The notes under the pieces: generated by a model
Database searches by the model: none
Told to the model about the DNA's origin: nothing
What the model saw: only the letters and a program-made list of their open reading frames with translations
From: DASRFA01 sp035651755
GTDB lineage: Bacteria; Desulfobacterota; Binatia; UBA12015
DNA: 64,000 nucleotides
Direction: 5' to 3'
Assembly (NCBI GenBank): GCA_035651755.1
Contig: DASRFA010000060.1
Span: 186,001 to 250,000 of the forward strand
Made by a program: the position numbers and the translations under genes
In this document: positions 24,297-33,172 of the stretch, one piece after another
Position numbering within the stretch: position 1 is the stretch's first letter
How the letters are laid out: each line of letters starts with the position of its first letter

Positions 24297-25487
24297 TCAG
24301 TCGGGCAAGCCGAGGACGCGCTTCGCGATGATGTTGAGCTGGATCTCCGACGTCCCGCCCTCGATCGAGTTTCCGCGCGAGCGGAGCCAGTCGCGCGTGA
24401 CGCGGATCTCGTCTTCGTCGAAGCCGGCGCCGTCCCAGCCGATCGCCTGCGGGCCGGCGATCTGCACCATGAGCTCGCGCCGCCGCTGGTTCAGCTCGGT
24501 CCCGTAGAGCTTGAAGAAGGACGTCTCGGGGCCGGGCTTGTGGCCGGCCTTCTGCCCGTCGCGGGCGCGCGCGAGGGTGAGCTCGAAGCACTTCCGATCG
24601 AGCTCGATCTGCGCGATCCGGTCGCGCACGACCGGGTCCGCGATCGCGCCCCGTTCGCTGCCCTCGATGTAGCGGCGCGCCTGGTCGACCAGCGAGTCGC
24701 CCTGGTTCCGCTCCGTTCCCATGCCGGCGATCATCGTCCGCTCGTGGCCGAGGAGCGCCTTCGCGATCGTCCAGCCGCCGTTCACACGGCCGACCACGTT
24801 CGCGCGCGGGACGCGCACGTCGGAGAGGAAGGTCTCGCAGAAGGGCGATTTGCCGCTGATGAGCCGGATCGGGCGCACGCTGACACCCGGGGTCGCCATG
24901 TCCATCAGCAGGAACGTGATGCCCTCGTGCTTCGGCGCGTCCGGGTCGGTACGGACGAGGATGAACATCCAGTCGGCCTGGTCGGCGTACGAGGTCCAGA
25001 CCTTCTGGCCGTTCAGGACGAAGTCGTCGCCGTCGAGGACGGCGCGCGTCTGGAGGCTCGCGAGGTCCGAGCCGGATCCCGGCTCGGAGTAGCCCTGGCA
25101 CCAGCGGATCTCGCCGCGAATGATCGGCGGCAGGTGCCGGCGCTTCAGGTCCTCGGATCCCTCCTGCAGGAGGAGCGGGCCGATCATGCTGAGGCCGAAG
25201 CCGATGAGCGGCGGCCGGAGCCCGAGCTTCGCCATCTCCTGCGAGAGGACCCGCGCCTCGTTCTTGTCGAGACCGCCGCCGCCGTACTCCTTCGGCCAGG
25301 CGGGAGCGGTCCAGCCGCGCTCCGCCATCACGTCGAGCCATTGCTTGACGCCGGGATCGCCGTAGCGCGCCTTCAGGCCGCCCCAGCAGAGCTCCTCCAT
25401 CGACGCGACCGGCTCGAACGCGACCTTGGGAGCGTGGTCGACGAGCCACTGGCGGGTTTCGCGCCGGAACTTCTCGAGATCGGCCAT
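24297..25487 (-). CDS. Acyl-CoA dehydrogenase
   Basis: An FAD flavoenzyme of 396 residues that oxidises acyl-CoA to enoyl-CoA. Signature stretches are WCQGYSEPGSGSDLASLQTRA and the C-terminal IEGGTSEIQLNIIAKRVLGLP. The N-terminal helical domain, middle beta domain (VLNGQKVWTSYADQADW) and C-terminal helical domain are all intact. It belongs to the larger, FadE17-type branch common in soil and marine heterotrophs. ATG start at MADLEKFRRETR. Substrate chain length cannot be read from sequence. Confidence 0.94.
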   Translation of the reverse strand: MADLEKFRRETRQWLVDHAPKVAFEPVASMEELCWGGLKARYGDPGVKQWLDVMAERGWTAPAWPKEYGGGGLDKNEARVLSQEMAKLGLRPPLIGFGLSMIGPLLLQEGSEDLKRRHLPPIIRGEIRWCQGYSEPGSGSDLASLQTRAVLDGDDFVLNGQKVWTSYADQADWMFILVRTDPDAPKHEGITFLLMDMATPGVSVRPIRLISGKSPFCETFLSDVRVPRANVVGRVNGGWTIAKALLGHERTMIAGMGTERNQGDSLVDQARRYIEGSERGAIADPVVRDRIAQIELDRKCFELTLARARDGQKAGHKPGPETSFFKLYGTELNQRRRELMVQIAGPQAIGWDGAGFDEDEIRVTRDWLRSRGNSIEGGTSEIQLNIIAKRVLGLPD

Positions 25488-25536
25488 GGTGCGGTCCTCG
25501 TGGGCTGCGGAGGGACGTCGCGCGGCTCGCGCACGC

Positions 25537-26013
25537 CTACGCGCCCAGCTCCTTCACGGCGGCGAGCACCTGCTCGGGATGCTTCTCCGCGTTCGCGACC
25601 TTCGCCCAGTGCTTGACGACCTTGCCGTCGCGGCCGATCAGCGCGGTCGAGCGGATGACCCCGACGGTCTTCTTGCCGTACATCATCTTCTCGCCGTACG
25701 CGCCGTAGGCCTTCATGACCTTCCGGTCGGGGTCGCTCAGCAGCGGGAAGTTGAGCTTGTACTTCGAGATGAACTTCTTGTGGGACTCGCCGGAATCGGC
25801 GCTGACGCCGAGCACCGCGACGCCCGCCTTCTGGAGGTCCCTGTTGAAGTCGCGGAAGCCGCACGCCTCCTTGGTGCATCCCGGCGTGTCGTCCTTGGGA
25901 TAGAAGTAGAGGACGACCGCCTGCTTGCCCTTGAACTGCGACAGCGAGACGCGGTTCCCGTCCTGGTCCTCGAGCGTGAACGCCGGTGCGGCCTTGCCTT
26001 CGTCGATCGCCAT
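25537..26013 (-). CDS. bcp: Thiol peroxidase, Bcp/PrxQ type
   Basis: A 158-residue peroxiredoxin reducing H2O2 and organic hydroperoxides with thioredoxin. The active site FYPKDDTPGCTKEACGFRD contains the peroxidatic Cys and, five residues on, the resolving Cys typical of atypical two-Cys Bcp. DGNRVSLSQFKGKQAVVLYFYP and the remaining thioredoxin fold are intact. First gene of the minus-strand run; divergent from the methyltransferase with a 140-base promoter region between. Confidence 0.95.
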   Translation of the reverse strand: MAIDEGKAAPAFTLEDQDGNRVSLSQFKGKQAVVLYFYPKDDTPGCTKEACGFRDFNRDLQKAGVAVLGVSADSGESHKKFISKYKLNFPLLSDPDRKVMKAYGAYGEKMMYGKKTVGVIRSTALIGRDGKVVKHWAKVANAEKHPEQVLAAVKELGA

Positions 26014-26153
26014 GCGCGCGAGCTCGCCTCCCTGGTGATTGGGTATCCCGCGCGCGGAAACGGCGCGGCTTCGCGGATTCTGCTGCGCGCGAATCGGCTG
26101 TGCAAGGTGCGCGGCCCACTCGACCGCTCGGCGGTCGATGCTAGGGTGCCGCC

Positions 26154-26960
26154 GTGGCTTCCGACGCGTGGAACCCGGCGCAGTACGCGCGCTTCGGCGC
26201 CGAGCGCCGCCAGCCGTTCGACGACCTCGTCCGCCTCGTGCGGCCGGCGCCCGCGATGCGGATCGTCGACCTCGGCTGCGGCCCGGGCGAGCTGACGGCC
26301 GAGCTGCACGACCGGCTCGCGGCGCGCTCGACCATCGGAATCGACAGCTCGCCCGCGATGCTGGAGCGCGCGGCTGTGCACGAGCGTCCCGGGCTCGCCT
26401 TCCGCCAGGCCGACATCGCGCACTTCGCCGAGCCGGGCGCCTTCGACCTCGTGTTCTCGAACGCCGCGATCCACTGGGTGCCGGATCATCGTGAGCTGCT
26501 CGCGCGCCTCGCCGCCGCGCTCGCTCCCGGCGGGCAGCTCGCCGTCCAGATGCCGGCGAACTTCGATCACCCGTCGCACACGGTCGCGCGCGAGATCGCG
26601 GGCGAGCAGCCGTTCGCGCGCGCGCTCGCGGGCGTCGATCTCGGGCGGTCCGTCCTCCGCCCGGACGAGTACGCCTCGCTGCTCGACGGCCTCGGCTTCG
26701 TCGATCAGCACGTCCGCCTGCAGGTCTACCCGCACCACCTCGAGTCGCCGGCCGAGGTCGTCGAGTGGATCCGCGGGACCGGCCTCACCGCGTACGAGAG
26801 CCGGCTCACGCCCGAGCGCTTCCAGGAGTTCCTCGCCTGCTACCGCGACCGGCTCCTGCCCCGCCTCGGCGATCGCCGGCCCTACTTCTACCCGTTCAAG
26901 CGCATCCTGTTCTGGGGCCGTCTCGCGGGCGCGCCGGCGGGAGCGGGCGCCCCGACGTGA
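26154..26960 (+). CDS. tam: Trans-aconitate 2-methyltransferase-like SAM methyltransferase
   Basis: A 268-residue class I methyltransferase beginning with GTG. SAM-binding motif IVDLGCGPGELTAEL, then GIDSSPAML, FRQADIA, and the Tam-type FSNAAIHWVPDH. The C-terminal region (ESPAEVVEWIRGTGLTAY...ERFQEFLACYRDRL...RPYFYPFKRILFWGR) is also Tam-like. It would methylate trans-aconitate, a citrate-cycle side product, though related enzymes take other small acids. The stop overlaps the next gene's GTG start (GTGA). Confidence 0.85.
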   Translation: MASDAWNPAQYARFGAERRQPFDDLVRLVRPAPAMRIVDLGCGPGELTAELHDRLAARSTIGIDSSPAMLERAAVHERPGLAFRQADIAHFAEPGAFDLVFSNAAIHWVPDHRELLARLAAALAPGGQLAVQMPANFDHPSHTVAREIAGEQPFARALAGVDLGRSVLRPDEYASLLDGLGFVDQHVRLQVYPHHLESPAEVVEWIRGTGLTAYESRLTPERFQEFLACYRDRLLPRLGDRRPYFYPFKRILFWGRLAGAPAGAGAPT

Positions 26961-27850
26961 GCGCCGAGGTTTCGTTCCACCTGGTCGATCGCATCGTCGA
27001 GATCGACCTCGAGCGCTCCGTGCGCGGCACGTTCGCGATCCCGCCCGACTTCGGCCGCTTCCCCGCCTGCCTCGTGGTCGAGGCGATCGGCCAGCTCGCG
27101 TCGTGGGTCGCGATGCGGCGCACCGATTTCACCCGCCGGCCCGTCGCGGCGCGCGCCGGCGAGGTGCGCGTCCTCGGCACCGTCGCGCCCGGCGCGGAGC
27201 TCGCGCTCGACGCGAGGATCCGGAGCTGCAAAGGCGTCGCGATCTCCTACGACGGCGTCGCGCGCGCCGGAGGCCGGACGATCGTCGAGCTCGAAGGGGC
27301 GGTCGGCGCGCTCGTGCCGATGGCCGAGTTCGAGGCGCCCGAGGAGGCGAGCGCCCGCTTCGCGGCGCTCTGCGGCGACGGCCTTCCCGGGCGGCGATTC
27401 CCCGACCCGGCGGCGCTCGCCCCGCGCGTCGTCGAGCGCGAGGCGACGTCGGCGCGCACGCTCCGCGCGGTGCTCGAGGCGCCGCCGCCCGGCGCGATCT
27501 ACGCCGACCACTTCCCGCGCCGTCCGGTCTATCCCGCGACGCTCCTCCTCGACGCGCAGCTCGCGCTCGCTCTCCGCCTCCTGGACGGCGACGCGAGCAC
27601 CGACACGCGCGTCTGGGACGAGCGCTTCGTCGGCATGCGCGCGCGCGACATCAAGGTGCGCTCGTTCACGCCGCCGGGCGGCCGGGTGACGATCTCGGCG
27701 GAGATCGGCCGTGACGGCTCGAGCGACGGGGTGCCCCTCTCCGCCGAGTGGGACGAGGTCGCGATCGCGGCGACCTCCGGCGACAAGCGCGTGTCGAGCG
27801 CAGCGCTGCTCGTTCCGCGCACGCCGGCGGCGCCGAGCGCAGCATCCTGA
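26957..27850 (+). CDS. Double hotdog-fold protein (FabZ-like dehydratase/thioesterase)
   Basis: A 297-residue protein from a GTG that overlaps the methyltransferase stop. It appears to be two hotdog domains in tandem. The first (residues 1-120: FHLVDRIVEIDLERSVRGTFAIPPDFGRFPACLVVEAIGQLASW) follows the FabZ pattern but lacks the catalytic HFP. The second carries ADHFPRRPVYPATLLLDAQ, close to the FabA/FabZ HFPx4PG active site. It may be a 3-hydroxyacyl dehydratase or thioesterase; substrate unknown. Coupling to a methyltransferase gene is unusual. Confidence 0.75.
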   Translation: MSAEVSFHLVDRIVEIDLERSVRGTFAIPPDFGRFPACLVVEAIGQLASWVAMRRTDFTRRPVAARAGEVRVLGTVAPGAELALDARIRSCKGVAISYDGVARAGGRTIVELEGAVGALVPMAEFEAPEEASARFAALCGDGLPGRRFPDPAALAPRVVEREATSARTLRAVLEAPPPGAIYADHFPRRPVYPATLLLDAQLALALRLLDGDASTDTRVWDERFVGMRARDIKVRSFTPPGGRVTISAEIGRDGSSDGVPLSAEWDEVAIAATSGDKRVSSAALLVPRTPAAPSAAS

Positions 27851-27968
27851 CCCGTCGCGCACCCGCACCGCGTCGCGCGCCGGACGACGCCATGGCGCGC
27901 GCGCTGTCCGGCGGCGCTCGGCCACTTCGCGTTTGCATGCGGCGAGGCGAGGCGGCAACGTCGCGCCC

Positions 27969-29426
27969 GTGGCACCCGCGCGCGAGCACGCGATCGGAGT
28001 CGACGAGGGCACGACCGGCGTCCGCGCGGTGGTCGTGCGCGGCGACGGCGCGATCGCCGGGCTCTCCTACGCCGAGATCGGGCAGCGCTATCCCGCACCG
28101 GGCTGGGTCGAGCAGGACCCGAGCGAGATCTGGGCGGCGACGCGCGCGGTGACCTCGCGGGCGCTGGCCGACGCCGGGATCGCGCCCGGCGACGTCGCCG
28201 CGATCGGCGTCACGAACCAGCGCGGGTCCTCGGTCCTCTTCCGCGCCGGCGAGCCGACGGCGCTCGGCCCGGTCGTGACCTGGCAGGACCAGCGCACCGC
28301 GGCGCGCTGCGAGGAGCTCTCGAGGGAGGGCGTCTTCGCGTCGCCGCTGCTCTCGTCGACGAAGTACGCCTGGCTCGTCGAGCACCACGGTCAGGGCGAG
28401 CCGCGCGCGCGCCTTCGTTGCGGGACGATCGATACCTGGCTCCTCCACTGCCTCTCCGGGGGAGCGACGCAAGCGACCGACCACTCGAACGCGTCCGCGA
28501 GCGGCCTCTACGACTGGGTCGGGGGCGGCTACGACGCTCGAGCGCTCGAGCTGCTTCACCTCGAGCCCGCGTGGCTGCCGCCCATCCGCGACACGAGCGA
28601 GATCGTCGGCGAGACGGCGATCGAGGCGATCGGCGCGCGCGTCCCGGTCGCATCGCTCTCGGGCGACCAGCAAGCGGCGATGTACGGCCTCGCCTGCCTC
28701 GCCGCCGGCGACGTCAAGCTGAGCCTCGGCACGTCCGGGATGATGACGCTCAACTCCGGCCCCGGCCTGTCCGGCGCGGGGCCCGGGACCTATCCGCTCA
28801 TCCTGTGGTCGCTCGACGGGGCCCGCTCCTTCTGCCTGGAGGGCACGACCGTGACGGCGGGCGCCGCCGCGCAGTGGCTGCGCGACGGGCTCGGCATCGT
28901 CCAATCGCTCGAGGAGCTCGAGCCGCTCGCGCGCTCGGTAGCCTCGTCCGAGGGCGTCTGGGTCGTGCCCGCCTTCCAGGGGCTCGGCACGCCGTACCTC
29001 GACGCCGCCGCCCGCGCGGCGATCGGCGGCCTCTCACGCGCGGCGACGCGCGCACACGTCGCGCGCGCCGTCCTCGAGGGCGTCGCGTGGCGCTGCCGCG
29101 AGGTCTTCGACGCGCTCGTCGCGAACGCCGAGCGTCCGCCGTCGGTCCTGCGCGTGGACGGCGGCGCTGCCGGCAACCTTCTCCTCATCGAGATGCTGGC
29201 GGACGCGCTCGGCATCCCGATCGAGACGCCCGAGATGCTGGACTCCGCCGCGCTCGGCGCCGCGCTCCTCGCCGGGCGAGCGGTCGGCCTCTTCCGCGAC
29301 GCCGACGTCGCCGCGCGCTGGCGTCCGCATCGCCGCGTCGAGCCGCGCCTCGCGCCGGACGCGCGCGCCGAGCGCTTCGCGCGCTGGCAGCGCATCGTCG
29401 CCGCGGTCCGCGACCTCGGGACGTGA
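27969..29426 (+). CDS. glpK: Glycerol kinase
   Basis: An FGGY-family kinase of 485 residues, making glycerol 3-phosphate from glycerol and ATP. Visible motifs: GVDEGTTGVRAVVV (phosphate 1), EIGQRYPAPGWVEQDPSEIW (strongly GlpK-like), GVTNQRGSSVLF, TWQDQRT, LSGDQQAAMYGLACLAAGDVKLSLGTSG (phosphate 2), and VDGGAAGNLLLIEMLADALG (adenosine loop). GTG start at VAPAREHAIGVDEG. The stop overlaps the GTG of the HAD gene (GTGA). gpsA, also acting on glycerol 3-phosphate, is elsewhere in the window. Confidence 0.92.
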   Translation: MAPAREHAIGVDEGTTGVRAVVVRGDGAIAGLSYAEIGQRYPAPGWVEQDPSEIWAATRAVTSRALADAGIAPGDVAAIGVTNQRGSSVLFRAGEPTALGPVVTWQDQRTAARCEELSREGVFASPLLSSTKYAWLVEHHGQGEPRARLRCGTIDTWLLHCLSGGATQATDHSNASASGLYDWVGGGYDARALELLHLEPAWLPPIRDTSEIVGETAIEAIGARVPVASLSGDQQAAMYGLACLAAGDVKLSLGTSGMMTLNSGPGLSGAGPGTYPLILWSLDGARSFCLEGTTVTAGAAAQWLRDGLGIVQSLEELEPLARSVASSEGVWVVPAFQGLGTPYLDAAARAAIGGLSRAATRAHVARAVLEGVAWRCREVFDALVANAERPPSVLRVDGGAAGNLLLIEMLADALGIPIETPEMLDSAALGAALLAGRAVGLFRDADVAARWRPHRRVEPRLAPDARAERFARWQRIVAAVRDLGT

Positions 29427-30049
29427 GCGCGCTCCTCCGCCCGTCGCTCGTCATGCTCGACTGCGACGGCACGATGTTCGACTCGTACGAGGCGAACCGG
29501 TCCTTCTACGACGCGATCCTCGAGGACCTCGCGCTGCCGCCGCTCGATGCGGAAGGCCGGGAGCTCGCGCACCGCATGTCCAGTCCGCAGCTCTTCGCGC
29601 ACCTCTTCCGCGACGATCCCGGGACGCTGGCGCGCGCCCTCGAAGCGGCCCGGGGACGCGACTACACCCCCTTCCTCTTCCGCATGACGCCGATGCCCGA
29701 GCTCTTCGAGACGCTCGAGTGGCTCCACGAGCGCTACAAGACCGCGCTCGTCACGAATCGCGGCAGCACCATTCCGCGCCTCCTCGAGCACTTCGACCTC
29801 GCGCGACACTTCGACCTCGTGGTCGGCATCCACGACGTCGCGCATCCGAAGCCGGCGCCGGACATGCTGGTGCGCTGCCTCGAGCACTTCCGGGTTCCGG
29901 CGGGGGACGCGGTCTACGTCGGCGACTCGCCGGGCGACCTCGAAGCTTCGCGTGCCGCGGGCGTCCGCTTCGTCGCGGTCGGCGAGCTCGCGGGCGCCGC
30001 CGACCACAGTCTCGAATCGTTCGCGGACCTGAGGCGTGCGCTCGCGTAG
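29423..30049 (+). CDS. HAD-family phosphatase, phosphoglycolate phosphatase-like
   Basis: A 208-residue HAD hydrolase beginning with a GTG inside the glpK stop. Motif I is MLDCDGTMFDS, with the nucleophile and acid Asp; motif II is ALVTNRGS; motif III is HPKPAPDMLVRCLEHF; motif IV is VGDSPGDLEASRAAG. The helical cap lies between motifs I and II. Sequence resembles Gph-type phosphatases. Coupling to glycerol kinase suggests a sugar- or glycerol-phosphate substrate, but that is inference. Confidence 0.87.
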   Translation: MSALLRPSLVMLDCDGTMFDSYEANRSFYDAILEDLALPPLDAEGRELAHRMSSPQLFAHLFRDDPGTLARALEAARGRDYTPFLFRMTPMPELFETLEWLHERYKTALVTNRGSTIPRLLEHFDLARHFDLVVGIHDVAHPKPAPDMLVRCLEHFRVPAGDAVYVGDSPGDLEASRAAGVRFVAVGELAGAADHSLESFADLRRALA

Positions 30050-30136
30050 GCTCCCAGGCGGCTTCGGTGGACACGGGTCCTCGGCGGAGGCACGCTGAGC
30101 GGGCGCGGCGACGAAACGAACGCGGAGGAGGCCGTC

Positions 30137-31159
30137 ATGCAGCTCGGAATGGTGGGGCTCGGTCGGATGGGTGCGAACATGGTCCGCCGGCTGCTGCGGG
30201 GCGGACACGAGTGCGTCGTGTACGACGTCTCGGCGCAGGCTGTTTCCGAGCTCGCGAAGGAGGGTGCGCGCGGGTCGTCCGCGCTCGCCGACTTCGTCAA
30301 GCAGCTCGCGAAGCCGCGCGCGGTGTGGCTCATGGTCCCGGCAGCGATCGTCGACAAGATGATCGCGGACATCGCCCCGCTGCTCGAGCCCGGCGACGTC
30401 CTCATCGACGGCGGCAACTCGTACTACAAGGACGACATCCGCCGCGCGAAGGAGCTCGCGCCGAAGAAGATCCACTACGTCGACGTCGGCACGTCGGGCG
30501 GCGTGTGGGGCCTCGAGCGCGGCTACTGCATGATGATCGGCGGCGAGAAGGACGTCGTCGCGCGCCTCGACCCGATCTTCAAGACCCTTGCGCCGCCGTT
30601 CGAGTCGGCGCCGCGGACGCCGGGTCGTGAAAAGGCGTCCGCGCGCAGCACCGCGGAGCACGGCTATCTCCACTGCGGCGCGAACGGCGGGGGGCACTTC
30701 GTGAAGATGGTGCACAACGGCATCGAGTACGGCCTGATGGCCGCGTACGCCGAGGGCCTGAACATCCTGAAGCACGCGAACGTCGGCAAGCAGACGCGCG
30801 ACGTCGACGCCGAGACGACGCCGCTCCGCAACCCGGAGGAGTACCAGTACGACTTCGACCTGCCCGAGATCGCCGAGGTGTGGCGCCGCGGCAGCGTGAT
30901 CGCGTCCTGGCTGCTCGACCTGACGGCCATCGCGCTCCTCGACAGCCCTTCTCTGGACAAGTTCGGCGGGCGCGTGTCCGATTCGGGGGAGGGTCGGTGG
31001 ACGGCGCTCGCCGCGATCGACGAGGGTGTCCCGGCGCACGTGCTGACGGCCGCGCTCTTCGACCGCTTCGAGTCGCGCGCCGCGAGCGAGTTCGCGAACC
31101 GGCTTCTCTCCGCGATGCGCTACGAGTTCGGCGGGCACCTCGAGAAGCCGGCGAAGTGA
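30137..31159 (+). CDS. gnd: 6-phosphogluconate dehydrogenase, short (NAD-type) form
   Basis: Oxidative decarboxylation of 6-phosphogluconate to ribulose 5-phosphate. The N-terminus MQLGMVGLGRMGANMVRRLLRGGHECVVYD is the nucleotide-binding fold; LIDGGNSYYKDD and GANGGGHFVKMVHNGIEYG are substrate and catalytic motifs (Lys of HFVK). At 340 residues it is the short Gnd type, often NAD-linked, rather than the 470-residue NADP form. An acid/Ser loop (ESAPRTPGREKASARS) is inserted in the middle. The stop overlaps the rpe GTG, and both act on ribulose 5-phosphate. Confidence 0.93.
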   Translation: MQLGMVGLGRMGANMVRRLLRGGHECVVYDVSAQAVSELAKEGARGSSALADFVKQLAKPRAVWLMVPAAIVDKMIADIAPLLEPGDVLIDGGNSYYKDDIRRAKELAPKKIHYVDVGTSGGVWGLERGYCMMIGGEKDVVARLDPIFKTLAPPFESAPRTPGREKASARSTAEHGYLHCGANGGGHFVKMVHNGIEYGLMAAYAEGLNILKHANVGKQTRDVDAETTPLRNPEEYQYDFDLPEIAEVWRRGSVIASWLLDLTAIALLDSPSLDKFGGRVSDSGEGRWTALAAIDEGVPAHVLTAALFDRFESRAASEFANRLLSAMRYEFGGHLEKPAK

Positions 31160-31866
31160 CGGGGACCGGCGTGCCGAGCCAGCGGCCCCTCAAGTTCGCG
31201 CCCTCGATCCTCGCGGCCGACTTTCTCGTGCTCGGCGAGCAGCTCGCGGCGTGCGAGGAGGGCGGCGCCGAGCGCTTCCACGTCGACGTCATGGACGGCC
31301 TCTTCGTCCCGAACCTGAGCCTCGGCATCCCGATCGTCGAGGCGGTGCGGCGAGCGACCAAGCTGCCCGTGGAGGTGCACCTCATGATCGATCGCCCCGA
31401 GCGCTACGTCGACGAGTTCTCGGCCGCCGGCTCGGATCGCATCATCGTGCACCAGGAGGCGACGGCCCACCTCCACCGCGTCGTCCACAAGGTCAAGGAC
31501 GATCTCGGACGGAAGGTGAGCGTCGCGCTCAACCCCTCGACGCCCGACGCGGCGATCCTCGACGAGCTCCTCGTCGAGCTCGACTCGGTGCTGGTCATGA
31601 CGGTGAACCCGGGCTTCGGCGGGCAGTCGTTCATCGAGAGCATGCTCCCGAAGATCCGCCGCCTGCGCGCGCGCCTCGATGCGAGCCACCCCGCCGGCGA
31701 GATCGAGGTCGACGGCGGCGTCGACGAGCGCACCGCTCCCCTCTGCGTCGAAGCCGGCGCCGACGCGCTCGTCGCGGGCACGTCCGTCTTCCGGGCCCCT
31801 GGCGGGCCCGCTGCGGGACTTCGCCGGCTCATGTCCTGCTGCGGAGGGCTCGCCGCGCGCGTCTGA
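31156..31866 (+). CDS. rpe: Ribulose-phosphate 3-epimerase
   Basis: Interconverts ribulose 5-phosphate and xylulose 5-phosphate. The TIM-barrel motifs are complete: FAPSILAADF, FHVDVMDGLFVPNLSLG (metal His and Asp), VEVHLMI, ALNPSTP, LVMTVNPGFGGQSFIE, IEVDGGVDERT and ALVAGTSVF. 236 residues from the GTG overlapping the gnd stop, or 231 from a second GTG at 31171. Convergent with the carboxypeptidase gene across a hairpin. Confidence 0.95.
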   Translation: MTGTGVPSQRPLKFAPSILAADFLVLGEQLAACEEGGAERFHVDVMDGLFVPNLSLGIPIVEAVRRATKLPVEVHLMIDRPERYVDEFSAAGSDRIIVHQEATAHLHRVVHKVKDDLGRKVSVALNPSTPDAAILDELLVELDSVLVMTVNPGFGGQSFIESMLPKIRRLRARLDASHPAGEIEVDGGVDERTAPLCVEAGADALVAGTSVFRAPGGPAAGLRRLMSCCGGLAARV

Positions 31867-31874
31867 TCGTCGGT

Positions 31875-31895
31875 GCGAGCGCGGCCGGCGCTCGC
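31875..31895. terminator. Hairpin between convergent rpe and carboxypeptidase genes
   Basis: GCGAGCGC, five-base loop, GCGCTCGC: a perfect eight-base-pair stem located in the 55-base gap between two converging stops. No long U-tract follows, so it is a weak intrinsic terminator candidate that could serve both strands. Confidence 0.5.
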
Positions 31896-31921
31896 GTTCG
31901 GCGACGCCTCGTCCCGGACGA

Positions 31922-33013
31922 TCAGCGCGGATCGGTCGAGCGGCGTCTCGGCGCGGAGGCGTAGCCGCTCGCGGCGGAGGCGCGGTAGGCGCTCTCGCGC
32001 GGCGAGCGGGTGCTCGAGCGCTTGGCCGACGCTTCCGCCTTCGACGGCTTCCGCTTGCTCTTCGCGACCGCGGCCGGCTTCTTCGCGTGGCTCGGCTTGC
32101 CGGATCGGACGGCGGCTCGCTTCCGCGCCGGGGCGTCTGCCGTCGCGAACTGGACGCCGGACGCGGCGTCCGGCGCGACGGCGCCGAGGCCGTACGCGAT
32201 CAGCTTCCGCGAGTCCCCCCAGACGTTGCTCGAGCCGAGGACCGCGATGATGACCTCGCGTCCGTCGAGCGACGCCGCGCCCACGAAGCAACGCCCCGCC
32301 GCGCGCGTGTAGCCGGTCTTGCCGACGACCGGCACGACGTAGCTCCCGAGCAGGCGGTTGTGCGAGTGCACCGCGACCATGCGCACGACGTTCGCCCGCG
32401 CGATGATCGGGATCTCCGTCATGCGGGTCGCGGCGATCCCGCGAAACCCGGGGACGGTGAGCGCATGTCGCAGGATGAGCGCGAGGTCGTGCGCGCTCGA
32501 CACGTGCGCGTCGTCGGGGAGGCCGTTCGGGTTGCGGAAGTGGCTCGACGTCGCACCGAGCTCGCGAGCGCGCTGGTTCATCCTCTCGGCGAAGCTCTCG
32601 ACGCTGCCGCCGAGCCCTTCGGCGACGACGACGGCCGCGTCGTTCGCCGACTTGAGCATCAGCGCGTACACGAGGTCCATCAGCCGGACGCGCTGGCCCG
32701 CGCGCAGGTCCAGCTTCGAGGGCGGCTGGAGCTGCGCGTTGAGGCTCACGACGAGCTGGTCGTCGAGCCGGCCGCTCTCGAGGGCCATGAGCGACGTCAA
32801 GACCTTCGTCGTGCTCGCGGGCGGAAGCGGGACGTCGCCGTTCTGCTCCCACAGCACCTGCCCGGTCTGCGCGTCCATGACCAGACCGGCCCGCGCCGCG
32901 AGCCTCGGCGGCTCACCCGCTCTGGCGGGCGCCGCCGCCGCAGCCAGCGCGAGCGCGGCGAAGAGCATCGCCCATCGACCAGTCGTCCGTCGCCCGGCTT
33001 CACGCGTCTCCAT
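31922..33013 (-). CDS. D-alanyl-D-alanine carboxypeptidase (penicillin-binding protein 5/6 type)
   Basis: A periplasmic peptidoglycan-trimming enzyme of 363 residues. A signal peptide (METREAGRRTTGRWAMLFAALALAAAAAPARA) is followed by the S11 peptidase domain with SxxK in LPPASTTKVLTSLMA, SxN in LMLKSANDAAVVVAEG, and KTG in VPVVGKTGYTRAAG. The last 70 residues are a Lys/Ser/Arg-rich tail, unlike the beta-domain and amphipathic anchor of DacA, and may bind the anionic wall. ATG with GGAGG six bases upstream. Divergent from an L,D-transpeptidase gene. Confidence 0.92.
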   Translation of the reverse strand: METREAGRRTTGRWAMLFAALALAAAAAPARAGEPPRLAARAGLVMDAQTGQVLWEQNGDVPLPPASTTKVLTSLMALESGRLDDQLVVSLNAQLQPPSKLDLRAGQRVRLMDLVYALMLKSANDAAVVVAEGLGGSVESFAERMNQRARELGATSSHFRNPNGLPDDAHVSSAHDLALILRHALTVPGFRGIAATRMTEIPIIARANVVRMVAVHSHNRLLGSYVVPVVGKTGYTRAAGRCFVGAASLDGREVIIAVLGSSNVWGDSRKLIAYGLGAVAPDAASGVQFATADAPARKRAAVRSGKPSHAKKPAAVAKSKRKPSKAEASAKRSSTRSPRESAYRASAASGYASAPRRRSTDPR

Positions 33014-33172
33014 CCCGAACCTCCGCCGCCCTGCCCGCACGCGCACCGAAAACCCATACCGGACCCTGCGGCGAGGGGAAAGGAATGGCGACCGCCGAGC
33101 GTCTTTCTTGTCTGGCCCGGATTCCGCCGATACGCTGAAGGCGTGCTGAGGTTGGGGGGAAGGGGACTTCGC

